Origin: Bacteroidales bacterium UBA4284 | GTDB lineage: Bacteria; Bacteroidota; Bacteroidia; Bacteroidales; UBA932 | Length of the DNA stretch: 23,083 nucleotides | Assembly (NCBI GenBank): GCA_002395925.1 | Contig: DGVM01000071.1 | Coordinates: 50,214-73,296 of the forward strand | Reading direction: 5' to 3' | Shown here: piece after piece, positions 13,112 through 20,167 of the stretch | Numbering within the stretch: the first letter of the stretch is position 1 | Layout of the letters: every line of letters begins with the position of its first letter | The notes under the pieces: generated by a model | What the model was told of the DNA's origin: nothing | The model's input: the letters and a program-made list of their open reading frames with translations, nothing else | Database searches by the model: none | Program-made: the position numbers and the translations under genes

Positions 13112-14893
13112 CTATATTGTCGGATACTCGAGAGAGGGAGTGGCCTGGTCCGGGTACCAGTAGAAGTAGTAGCTGCCGTTGTCGGAGGCGTAGTTGCTGA
13201 ACAGCTGGTCTCCGGTCTGGGCGGTTCCGTCGTTGATGATGAAACTTGTGGAACCGGACAGGATGTCGGCATAGAACCAGTAGTGACCCCACTGCTTGGA
13301 GTCCGTTCTGCTCAGGGATGCGCCCGGCCAGGTTGTCTGGGACGCACCGCCCCACATATGGCAGTTGAGCGCCGCTGCGCTTGAACGCACATAAACCCTC
13401 GGTGTCGAATCCAGTTCTTCAGGGGACGCGCTGTCGGTGATCTTTGCGGCCTGAATGCCGTCTGTGCGGATAAAATAGTCATAAGTTCCGGCAACGACGG
13501 GAACCGTCATCTTGACCTCGCAGCCGTTCTCTCCTTTGTAATAAACGACCGCATCGGTGCCGGCGAGGCTGTCGTCGAGCTTGAAGCCGTTGTAGGTGTA
13601 TCCTCCGACGGTCAAGGCAGGCTTGACGGACGCTTCCGCCATGGGCGCTTCCATGTAGAGCGTGCGTTCCGTTCCCCAGCTGGCGGTCTTGCATATTTTC
13701 TCTTCGAGAACGTAGAGGGTGTATTCCTTGCCCGCTCCGGACGCCGGGACAATGGCGATGAACCCGCGCTCGTCCAGATAGATGTCATAGGTGCCGTCGG
13801 CGGCAACGGAGATGTTGGGCCCGTTGCTGTAGGCGGGGACTACAGCCGGAGTGCCGGCTATGGCGCCGCTGCCGTAGTTGACGTCCCATGCGCCGTCTTT
13901 ACGGAACTTGAACTCGTCTCCTGCCTTGAGCTTGACGGAAGCCGCAACATGCACGCCGCTACCGTCGGTCCACATATTGAGGTCGTTGTCCCAATTCATG
14001 CTGTATTCAGAGAGCTTCCCTATGAGGCTCCAGCTGCTGTTGGTGCCGAAACCCTCGTAGCTGAGGGCCGTCATGCTCAGACCGCCCTGGTGGTATTGGT
14101 TGTCTGCGAAATCGACGGCAGGTGTGGTCCTGGTATATACCTTGTCTGAACTGACGGCAAACATGGTGTAGCTGGCTTCGCCCAGACCGTGCATTGCGAC
14201 GGTGAATTCGTTTGAAGGAGATGCTGCGGCCACCTCCAGCAGCGGCTCGTCATAATACGAGTCGTGCCAGAAACGGTCGGCGACACCGTTGATGTAGAGT
14301 TTGCTTGCGTTCAAGGCTGCGCCGCCGCTTTTGAGTGAGAACTTCACTATGGCCTGACGGCCGACGAAATCGGCTTTGGTGGTGGAGAGGTTCGTTGCGT
14401 CCACAGCCGTAACCTGCACGCCGCAGGTAGCGTAGTCGAAGTCTTTTGCAATGGTTCCCAGCGTGCCGTCCTGACCCTGGTAGGAGCTGATAATGTAGTT
14501 GTCGGAGTTGACCTTGTAGGGGAACTGCAGGTACAACCAGTCGTTGACGGCAAGGCCTTCCAGGGTGACGGTACCGGTGAGCTTTGTGCTGGCGCTGCCG
14601 ATTGTCTGGGGAACGAGCTTGCCGACGACCTGGGAGATGGGATTGCTTGCATCGCCGGTGAGCTTGCAGACGGCAACCTCGTCACCTTCGGCCCAGGTGC
14701 CCTGGAGCGACTTGCCGTCGGGAGAAAGCGCAAGCGCCTTTGAACCAACGGCCTTGCTGGCCTCGATGGTGAGAGTGTACTCCTTTGCTGTTGCAGGAGC
14801 GTCGGTTATAGTTTCTTGTTCAGCCTCCTTGTTGCAGGAAACCATGAGTGCGCCGGCGAAAAGAGACGCGAATAAAATGCGATATGCTTTCAT
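13112..14893 (-). CDS. Starch-binding surface lipoprotein with SusE-like and CBM26-like domains, lipoprotein 2
   Basis: The protein has 593 residues. The ATG at 14893 is chosen because a perfect AAAGGAGG lies 7 nt upstream and MKAYRILFASLFAGALMVSC is a lipoprotein signal (Cys20). Domains: fimbrillin-like beta region (about 38-280, LQGTWAEGDEVAV); SusE-type module (about 285-385, SSWSLIGKLSEYSMNWDNDL, LKAGDEFKFRKDGAWDVNYG); a linker domain (about 388-495); CBM26-like starch-binding domain (about 497-580, RVYVRSS...TTWPGASL...FIINDGTAQTGDQLF). SusE and CBM26 modules bind alpha-glucans, so the role is surface capture of starch or glycogen. It is the last gene of the minus-strand operon, 13 nt after peptide B, and is followed by a terminator hairpin. 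Confidence 0.82.
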   Translation of the reverse strand: MKAYRILFASLFAGALMVSCNKEAEQETITDAPATAKEYTLTIEASKAVGSKALALSPDGKSLQGTWAEGDEVAVCKLTGDASNPISQVVGKLVPQTIGSASTKLTGTVTLEGLAVNDWLYLQFPYKVNSDNYIISSYQGQDGTLGTIAKDFDYATCGVQVTAVDATNLSTTKADFVGRQAIVKFSLKSGGAALNASKLYINGVADRFWHDSYYDEPLLEVAAASPSNEFTVAMHGLGEASYTMFAVSSDKVYTRTTPAVDFADNQYHQGGLSMTALSYEGFGTNSSWSLIGKLSEYSMNWDNDLNMWTDGSGVHVAASVKLKAGDEFKFRKDGAWDVNYGSGAIAGTPAVVPAYSNGPNISVAADGTYDIYLDERGFIAIVPASGAGKEYTLYVLEEKICKTASWGTERTLYMEAPMAEASVKPALTVGGYTYNGFKLDDSLAGTDAVVYYKGENGCEVKMTVPVVAGTYDYFIRTDGIQAAKITDSASPEELDSTPRVYVRSSAAALNCHMWGGASQTTWPGASLSRTDSKQWGHYWFYADILSGSTSFIINDGTAQTGDQLFSNYASDNGSYYFYWYPDQATPSLEYPTI

Positions 14894-14900
14894 GATAGCT

Positions 14901-14908
14901 CCTCCTTT
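14901..14908 (-). promoter_or_regulatory. Strong Shine-Dalgarno of lipoprotein 2, overlapping the stop of peptide B
   Basis: On the minus strand TGGTAAAGGAGG joins the last Trp codon and stop of peptide B to AAAGGAGG, 7 nt before the ATG at 14893. A ribosome ending peptide B therefore sits on the initiation region of lipoprotein 2. Confidence 0.75.
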
Positions 14909-15032
14909 ACCAGTCGAATTCAACACCTTCGGGGTAACCGTCGCGCTCAGCGTCACCGGATGCCTCGAGAAAACTTGCCGCCGAAACCTTCTGGAGCACC
15001 TCTGCGGCGGGATGTACGTAGTCGTATTTCAT
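14907..15032 (-). CDS. Small peptide of the Y..P...S...W family (peptide B)
   Basis: The ORF encodes 41 residues, starting MKYDYVHPAAEVLQKVSAAS and ending GVEFDW. The common pattern is visible: Y-x-x-P-x-x-E, then a hydrophobic centre ending FLEASG, then an acidic, Gly-containing tail with C-terminal Trp. No signal peptide or membrane helix is visible. It starts 4 nt after lipoprotein 3 and its stop overlaps the Shine-Dalgarno of lipoprotein 2, so it is certainly co-transcribed. The function is unknown; it could be a translated leader, a small protein partner or a secreted/processed peptide. Confidence 0.72.
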   Translation of the reverse strand: MKYDYVHPAAEVLQKVSAASFLEASGDAERDGYPEGVEFDW

Positions 15033-15036
15033 AAGA

Positions 15037-16401
15037 TTAATTCTCGCTTGCGGTGACGTAATGGGTCTTGGCGTCGTAGTGCACGGTGAGCGTTCCTGTC
15101 TTGCTCATGGTGTACGAGACGTTTGCGGAACCTCCGTTGTATCCGTAACTCTTTGTCCAAGCATGGTTTACTGTGACCTTGAACTGCAGTTCGGCGCCGG
15201 CGGGGACATTGGAGTAGGACTTCGTGTAATTGCCGTCGGACTGCTTGACCATGTCGTTGGCAGTGTTGGAGGGATCCCACTCGGTGCCGAATACGCTGGC
15301 GGGCGTGCCTGCAACTGTGAAAATCTCCGTGACCACGCCCGGATCGGCTGCCTCGTAGCTTACCTTCTTGGTTGAGGGGTCGAACATGATTTTGAGCGTA
15401 CCGATGCCGGCAGTGAAGGATATGTCATCCACAGGCCAGTTGTTTACGCCTGCGCTGCCCCAAACATGGTTCTTGACGACCTTGAACGCCACGTCGGCTA
15501 CGGCGGTCACGTTGTACGTCTTGAGGAAAGTCCCGTCGGATTGCTTGACCATGTCGTTGGCGGTATTGGTGGCATCCCACTCAGTGCCGAACAGGGAAGC
15601 CGGTGCGCCGGCTACAGTATAGGTGTCATTGGCTTCCTTCAGGACCAGCTTCACAGTGTAGAATTTGCCTTTTTCCAACAGGGCGCCGTCCTTCTGGGCG
15701 GTGTAAGACTTTTTGCCTGCGGTTGCGGAAAAAGTATATGTGTCAGCGGCGCCGGAATCGTTGCGCAGCGCAACCCAAAGCACGTTGGTCTCATCGTCGG
15801 GAGCGATAATGAGACTGCCGTACATAGGCGCGAGGCTGGCGTTGATGCTGCGTACCAGCTTGCCGGAAGCGGCTTCTATGACCAGTTCGTCGGGGTTGAC
15901 TGCAGAACCGCCTTCGTCGCAAAGGGTGAATTTCACCATTGCCTGCTCATTGGAAAAAGCGGCGGCGGATGCTGTGACGGAAGTTCCGTTAACTGCCGTA
16001 ACTGACACTTCCGCGGTTGCGTACGAATAATTGCCAAGGGAAGACAATGCGCCCTTCTGTCCGGAATAGAGCCATGTGGGGCGAGGTGCATGGAGCCTCA
16101 GGCTTGTGCCGGCATTCAGGCCGGAAGTGGTTATGGTGCCTTTAAGTACCGTGCTCGATGAACCGGTGGTCTGAGGCGTAAGTGTGCCTATGGAAGCGTT
16201 TGAAGAGTTGTAAACCGTGACCTTGTCGGAGGCGTTCCATACGGACTTGATGGCATTGCCGTTCTGTGCTATGCCCTTTGTGAAACAATCAGCTGCCTCT
16301 ACGGTGAGATCGTAGGTTACGAGATCGGGCTGCCGGTCAGACTTGTTGCATGAATTCAGGAGTGTGAGCGCTGAGGCTGCGAGTAAAAGAATCTTTTTCA
16401 T
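15037..16401 (-). CDS. Starch-binding surface lipoprotein with two tandem modules, lipoprotein 3
   Basis: The protein has 454 residues. The ATG at 16401 is preferred to two Met codons upstream because AAGGAGG lies 9 nt before it and MKKILLLAASALTLLNSC is a good lipoprotein signal (Cys18). A fimbrillin-like region (about 28-255, IKSVWNASDKVTVY) precedes two starch-binding repeats at about 259-351 and 360-452. Both contain AG(A/T)PAS(L/V)FGTEWD followed by NTANDMVKQSDG, and they are nearly the same in DNA (302-bp offset). Lipoprotein 1 shares this plan (SNEQ.(L/M)VKFT, AASGKLV, ALRN.SGAADTYT), so the two are paralogues. The likely role is alpha-glucan binding at the cell surface. It follows peptides D and C, and peptide B starts 4 nt after its stop. 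Confidence 0.82.
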   Translation of the reverse strand: MKKILLLAASALTLLNSCNKSDRQPDLVTYDLTVEAADCFTKGIAQNGNAIKSVWNASDKVTVYNSSNASIGTLTPQTTGSSSTVLKGTITTSGLNAGTSLRLHAPRPTWLYSGQKGALSSLGNYSYATAEVSVTAVNGTSVTASAAAFSNEQAMVKFTLCDEGGSAVNPDELVIEAASGKLVRSINASLAPMYGSLIIAPDDETNVLWVALRNDSGAADTYTFSATAGKKSYTAQKDGALLEKGKFYTVKLVLKEANDTYTVAGAPASLFGTEWDATNTANDMVKQSDGTFLKTYNVTAVADVAFKVVKNHVWGSAGVNNWPVDDISFTAGIGTLKIMFDPSTKKVSYEAADPGVVTEIFTVAGTPASVFGTEWDPSNTANDMVKQSDGNYTKSYSNVPAGAELQFKVTVNHAWTKSYGYNGGSANVSYTMSKTGTLTVHYDAKTHYVTASEN

Positions 16402-16410
16402 GGTCATTGT

Positions 16411-16417
16411 CCTCCTT
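16411..16417 (-). promoter_or_regulatory. Strong Shine-Dalgarno of lipoprotein 3, overlapping the stop of peptide C
   Basis: On the minus strand TGGTAAGGAGG joins the last Trp codon and stop of peptide C to AAGGAGG, 9 nt before the ATG at 16401. This spacing decides that start over the ATG two codons earlier. Confidence 0.75.
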
Positions 16418-16544
16418 ACCATACGAAATCGCCGCCGTCGCCGTAGTCCTCGAGGTTGCCCTCCAGCGAGGCGTCAAGCAGGTTTGTCGCGAGGAAGCTT
16501 TCGGTCTCCTCCGCGACGGGTTTGTTGTACAAAAGCTTAATCAT
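16416..16544 (-). CDS. Small peptide of the Y..P...S...W family (peptide C)
   Basis: The ORF encodes 42 residues, starting MIKLLYNKPVAEETESFLAT and ending GGDFVW. It has Y-x-x-P near the N-terminus, LLDAS in the centre, an acidic Gly/Asp-rich tail and a terminal Trp. It lies between peptide D (20-nt gap) and lipoprotein 3 (14-nt gap) and is in the same operon. No signal peptide is visible. See peptide B for the shared pattern; function unknown. Confidence 0.72.
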   Translation of the reverse strand: MIKLLYNKPVAEETESFLATNLLDASLEGNLEDYGDGGDFVW

Positions 16545-16564
16545 AATATCTGATGACTGTATTA

Positions 16565-16693
16565 TTACCATTCTCCATCGGCGGGGATGGCATCCTCGCC
16601 TGTGTAGGAATCTACGAGACTGTTTTCCAAAAGTGCCCGCTGCAGCTGTGTGGAAATCTGCTCGCTTGCAGGGGTGATGTATTTCTTTTTCAT
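16565..16693 (-). CDS. Small peptide of the Y..P...S...W family (peptide D)
   Basis: The ORF encodes 42 residues, starting MKKKYITPASEQISTQLQRA and ending PADGEW, followed by two stop codons in a row (TAATAA). It has the family pattern: basic start, Y-x-x-P-x-x-E, LLENSL in the centre, acidic tail, terminal Trp. It starts 7 nt after the amylase stop. Unlike peptides A, B and C it is followed not by a Shine-Dalgarno and a lipoprotein but by another peptide gene, so simple translational coupling cannot be its only role. Confidence 0.72.
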   Translation of the reverse strand: MKKKYITPASEQISTQLQRALLENSLVDSYTGEDAIPADGEW

Positions 16694-16700
16694 AACAGCT

Positions 16701-19196
16701 TTAATTCAATGCAAATACAACGGACGAATAAGGAGCAAGCGTGACGAGCTTGCCGGATACGGTTACCTTGTCGCTTGCCACGAGCAGGTGACCGAGGTTG
16801 TCGCCGTCCCAGCGTTCCACGGTCTGGCTTGAGGAAGTGATGTTGTGCATCACCAGTACACTCTTGCCGCTGCCGTCGTTGGCATGCTGATACCAGCAGA
16901 GCACAGCGTTGTTGCCGCTGGTCTTGCTGTCGTATTCCGGCTTGCCGTCAGCGAGGGCCGGATTGACGTTGCGGGCATAGGCAAAGCGACGGTAGAGATT
17001 GAGGAGGGAACCATTGTCGGCATCCTGCGACTGCACGTCAATGGGCGCACGGAGCATGTCGGCGTCGTATTTCCCATATACTCCGTTCAGTGCGGCGCTG
17101 CTGATGTCGGGAGTCCAGAGTATGGGCGTGCGGACGTATTCGTCGCCGCCGCCCTTGTGACCCCAGTAGCCCAGTTCTTCGCCCTGATAGATGAACGGGC
17201 GCCCCGGGCTGGTGAGCAGGATTGCGGCCGCGAGGCGAATCTTCGGCGTATAGCCTCCGAGCAGGTGCGCGGTGCGGTCCTCGTCGTGGTTGGACAGCTT
17301 GGGAGTATAGATGGCGTCGGAACGGACGTCCAGGTGGCGGTAGTACCGGTCGCACATGCCGCCTGTGAAGTTACCTGCGTTCTCGGAGTTGAGGACGTCG
17401 CGAAGGTCCCACCAGTACTGGAAGTCGAACATTGACGGCAGGCCTTCGTAGAACGGACGGCAGACGTCTTCTCCTGAAAGCACCTCACCTACCATGAAAA
17501 TGTTGGAGTCGTGCTTGCCGGCAAGGTCCTCGCGGAATTCAGCGTACGTACCGTAATAGGAATTGACGGTATTGTAGAAGGACTTCCAGAACTGGATGTT
17601 CTCGCTGCCGGCTTCGTCGGCATAAACGTGCTTGACTGCATCGAGCCGCAGACCGTCCACGCCGCATTCGAGCCAGGTGGAAATAGCTTGCACCACAGCC
17701 TGGAAGGCAGGGGAGCTCTCACATTCCCAGCCGTGATGGTAGTTGAAGTCGGCGAACATGCCTGTGCCGAATTCGGAGTAATAGTAGTACTGTTCACCCG
17801 AAGATGTAATGGTTACGGGGAACCATTTGCCGGTGTCGTACCATCCCTGGGGAATCTGGTCAATGACGCCTGCGTTGCAATCGGCCTGAGGGTCCTTAGA
17901 GAAAGCGTAATAGTCCCAATAGGGGCTGTCGGGTCCGTAGCGCTTGCAGTCCTGGAACCATGTGTGCTCGTTGCCGGTGTGGTTGATTACGTAGTCAAGG
18001 TAGATGCGCATGTTTCGCTTGTGCGCCTCCTGAACCAGTTTGCGGAAGGTCTTGCGGGTGCCGTACCGGCTGTCGATGCTGTCGTAGTCGGTTACGTCGT
18101 ACCCGTGGTATGACTGCGCCGGATGTATGGGCGAAAGCCATATTGCGGTAACTCCGAGGTCATCCAGGTAGTCCAGATGGTCGATGATGCCCTGGAAGTC
18201 ACCTATCCCGTCGCCGTCGCTGTCGGCGAACGAGAATACGTTGAGCTGATAGGTAAGGCCGGAAAGCTTGCTGGCGGGCGCAAGGTCGGGGTCGTATTCT
18301 CCAAGGTCGATTCCGAGGTTCACCTCCGGCAGGCGAAGGATCGTACCCCGGCTTATGGTGTGAGGCGTGACGCCCTGCTTCTCGATGTAGGTTACGCCGT
18401 CGCCGTAAACTCCCAGTCCGAATGTGAACGTTCCCGCAGGAACGGGGAAGTAAACATCCACCGAAGAGAGTTCCTTGCCTGCGCCCTCGGCGAGTTGGAG
18501 CTCCACGAAAGGACTCAGGCCGTCGCCCTGCAGGGCCGCTGTGCCAAGTTCGGAGGTCTTTATCACGTAAACGCCCGAAATGTTCTTGTCTGCCGTCAGC
18601 TTGAAGTAGCGTGCTCCTGCCGGTACGTTTGTAAGGGTAACTTTCACCGCTCCACCGATGTGTTTGAAGCATACGGGGCTTTCACCGGAATCCAGGTTGG
18701 CAGCCATGGGTATGCGGACGGTTCCCCCGATTTCCTGGAGATTGCTCCAGTATTCAGGCAGATTGTACCTGAGGGTGCCCGTGGGCTCATCGTACGAGGA
18801 ACCCGGGGTGTTGGGGTAGATGGCTACATGTCCGACGGCCTCGTGATTCTCGGGGTACTGGACTTGGAAGATGAATTTACCCGTGCCGGTCCCTGCGCCC
18901 TCCTGAAGGGCGAAGGGAGCCATCCAGGGGCCGTATTCTCCTTCGACTCCGTATGAACCGGGAACGTTTTTGAGGGTCTCGGAGTACATATAAGCTCCGA
19001 CTGTATCGCTGCTCTGCCAAGCGAAGGTTATGTCGTTTTCGAAGCTGACACGGGTACCGTCGCTTGACGGGGCGCCCAGGCTGAGGCTCAAAATCGAGGC
19101 GGACGGGGTCTCGGGCCCGGAATGTTTTTGAGAGCAGGCTACAGTCAGACAGGCTGCAGCGAGCAGTGTTAAAAATACGTGGCGATAAAATCTCAT
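16701..19196 (-). CDS. GH13 alpha-amylase lipoprotein (SusG-like) with fimbrillin-like N-terminal region
   Basis: The protein has 831 residues. The ATG at 19196 gives a lipoprotein signal ending LTVAC (Cys21); an upstream in-frame extension lies in non-coding DNA. Residues about 30-300 form an all-beta, fimbrillin-like region (ITFAWQSSDTVGAY). The GH13 barrel begins at about 312 (LSGLTYQLNVFSFADSDGDG) with all conserved regions: DYVINH (401-406), GLRLDAVKH with nucleophile Asp519, VGEV with acid/base Glu571, and SNHD with Asp638. A beta-sandwich domain C closes it. It should cut alpha-1,4 bonds of starch, glycogen or maltodextrin at the cell surface. It heads the minus-strand operon, 7 nt before peptide D. 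A short Ca-site-like DSDGDGIGDF is visible at 325-334. I see no CBM58-type insert like that of SusG. Confidence 0.93.
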   Translation of the reverse strand: MRFYRHVFLTLLAAACLTVACSQKHSGPETPSASILSLSLGAPSSDGTRVSFENDITFAWQSSDTVGAYMYSETLKNVPGSYGVEGEYGPWMAPFALQEGAGTGTGKFIFQVQYPENHEAVGHVAIYPNTPGSSYDEPTGTLRYNLPEYWSNLQEIGGTVRIPMAANLDSGESPVCFKHIGGAVKVTLTNVPAGARYFKLTADKNISGVYVIKTSELGTAALQGDGLSPFVELQLAEGAGKELSSVDVYFPVPAGTFTFGLGVYGDGVTYIEKQGVTPHTISRGTILRLPEVNLGIDLGEYDPDLAPASKLSGLTYQLNVFSFADSDGDGIGDFQGIIDHLDYLDDLGVTAIWLSPIHPAQSYHGYDVTDYDSIDSRYGTRKTFRKLVQEAHKRNMRIYLDYVINHTGNEHTWFQDCKRYGPDSPYWDYYAFSKDPQADCNAGVIDQIPQGWYDTGKWFPVTITSSGEQYYYYSEFGTGMFADFNYHHGWECESSPAFQAVVQAISTWLECGVDGLRLDAVKHVYADEAGSENIQFWKSFYNTVNSYYGTYAEFREDLAGKHDSNIFMVGEVLSGEDVCRPFYEGLPSMFDFQYWWDLRDVLNSENAGNFTGGMCDRYYRHLDVRSDAIYTPKLSNHDEDRTAHLLGGYTPKIRLAAAILLTSPGRPFIYQGEELGYWGHKGGGDEYVRTPILWTPDISSAALNGVYGKYDADMLRAPIDVQSQDADNGSLLNLYRRFAYARNVNPALADGKPEYDSKTSGNNAVLCWYQHANDGSGKSVLVMHNITSSSQTVERWDGDNLGHLLVASDKVTVSGKLVTLAPYSSVVFALN

Positions 19197-19215
19197 AAAA
19201 AAAGCGAAATTTGAA

Positions 19216-19223
19216 CAAAAATA
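19216..19223 (-). promoter_or_regulatory. -7 box of the amylase operon
   Basis: On the minus strand this reads TATTTTTG, a full TAnnTTTG match, 19 nt upstream of the amylase ATG at 19196. Confidence 0.6.
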
Positions 19224-19291
19224 CGAATTATTTTTAATAATATGAAATGGCGGAGCTCTGTGCGGCAGCTTGCAGTTACTTGATTTACGCA

Positions 19292-19383
19292 GTGTCGAAA
19301 ATGTTGCCAAAAATTTTGAGGCCTGTTGCGTAACTTGCTGAAAACACTGGGGGTTGACTGAAAAATTCTGTGTCGAAAATGTT
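19292..19383. repeat. Direct repeat GTGTCGAAAATGTT in the amylase/rplP intergenic region
   Basis: Identical 14-bp copies at 19292-19305 and 19370-19383 (78 bp apart) are each followed within 2-3 nt by an A-run. They lie between the divergent amylase and rplP promoters, in a 327-bp gap (19197-19523) that contains no gene. They may be regulator-binding sites or remnants of a duplication. Confidence 0.6.
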
Positions 19384-19404
19384 TCAAAAAATATTAAGAA
19401 AACC

Positions 19405-19434
19405 TTGCTATTTGGAATTTTTTTACTAACTTTG
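19405..19434 (+). promoter_or_regulatory. Promoter of the rplP-rplR ribosomal operon
   Basis: TAACTTTG at 19427-19434 matches the -7 element fully. TTG at 19405-19407 lies about 27 bp upstream of it and can serve as -33. The leader to the rplP ATG is about 85 nt. A promoter here is needed because the usual upstream genes (rpsJ to rpsC) are absent. Confidence 0.65.
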
Positions 19435-19439
19435 CATCC

Positions 19440-19523
19440 CCAAAAATCGGGCCCTTTGCAGCTAAGGCGCTAAGAGTCAAGCATTTAGGGTTTAAGGAAA
19501 TATATTTTTAAAGTAATACTACA
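19440..19523 (+). promoter_or_regulatory. rplP leader region
   Basis: This untranslated leader of about 80 nt contains only weak pairings (CCCT at the start with AGGG near 19490). I see no clear ribosomal-protein leader motif, and no trace of an rpsC coding end. Confidence 0.4.
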
Positions 19524-19943
19524 ATGTTACAACCTAAGAGAACAAAGTTTAGAAGGGAACAGAAGAACCGCATGAAGGGCAACGCCCAGCGCGGCAATCA
19601 GCTCGCATTCGGTTCCTTCGGAATCAAGACCCTTGAAAATTGTTGGCTCACAGCGCAGCAGATCGAAGCTGCCCGTCAGGCAATCTCCCGTAGGATGAAC
19701 CGTGAAGGCCAGATATGGATCAGGGTTTTCCCTGTCAAGCCTATCACCAAGAAGCCTCTCGATACCCGTATGGGTAAAGGTAAGGGTGATCCCTACGCAT
19801 TCGTTGCCCCCATCACTCCCGGCCGTATCATCTTCGAGGCAGAGGGCGTTTCCCTCGAGACCGCAAAAGAGGCAATGCGCCTGGGCGCCAACAAGCTCCC
19901 CATCGCGACCAAGTTCGTCGTCCGCAGGGATTATGTCGAATAA
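19524..19943 (+). CDS. rplP: 50S ribosomal protein L16
   Basis: The protein has 139 residues, starting [19 protein letters not shown], with the L16 signature [10 protein letters not shown] and the terminal region [13 protein letters not shown]. The length is normal. It lines the 50S A-site/central protuberance region. It is the first gene of the operon here, although rpsC normally precedes it. There is no strong Shine-Dalgarno. Confidence 0.97.
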   Translation: MLQPKRTKFRREQKNRMKGNAQRGNQLAFGSFGIKTLENCWLTAQQIEAARQAISRRMNREGQIWIRVFPVKPITKKPLDTRMGKGKGDPYAFVAPITPGRIIFEAEGVSLETAKEAMRLGANKLPIATKFVVRRDYVE

Positions 19944-19961
19944 TTAAATGGAGAAAAGAAA

Positions 19962-20156
19962 ATGAAAGCAGCAGAAGCCCGCGAAATGTCTGTAGCAGAC
20001 CTGCGCGACCGCATCGCAATCGAGAAGAGCAATCTCGACACAATGAAGATCAATCACGCTATTTCTCCATTGGAGGACACATCCAAATTCAAGAAGACCC
20101 GCAAGGATATAGCTCTTATGATCACAATCCTCGCTGAAAAAGAAAAACAGAACTAA
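19962..20156 (+). CDS. rpmC: 50S ribosomal protein L29
   Basis: The protein has 64 residues forming two helices ([20 protein letters not shown] and [20 protein letters not shown]). Size and position between rplP and rpsQ identify L29, a protein near the exit tunnel that contacts the trigger factor/SRP binding site. Confidence 0.95.
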   Translation: MKAAEAREMSVADLRDRIAIEKSNLDTMKINHAISPLEDTSKFKKTRKDIALMITILAEKEKQN

Positions 20157-20167
20157 ATCAGAGCTTT

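Noticed and set aside
12729..13355. 208-codon minus-strand open frame
   Set aside because: It crosses the end of lipoprotein 2, the terminator and the nuclease remnant in a frame without recognisable content. The meaningful frame in this region is the broken Rpn tail.
17511..18956. Long plus-strand open frames opposite the amylase (17511-18113 and 18123-18956)
   Set aside because: They are antisense shadows of a well-supported GH13 gene with all catalytic motifs. No domain, promoter or start context supports them.
19440..19523. Possible ribosomal-protein autoregulatory leader before rplP
   Set aside because: I could find only weak pairings and no resemblance to known r-protein leader structures. 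It is kept as a plain leader.
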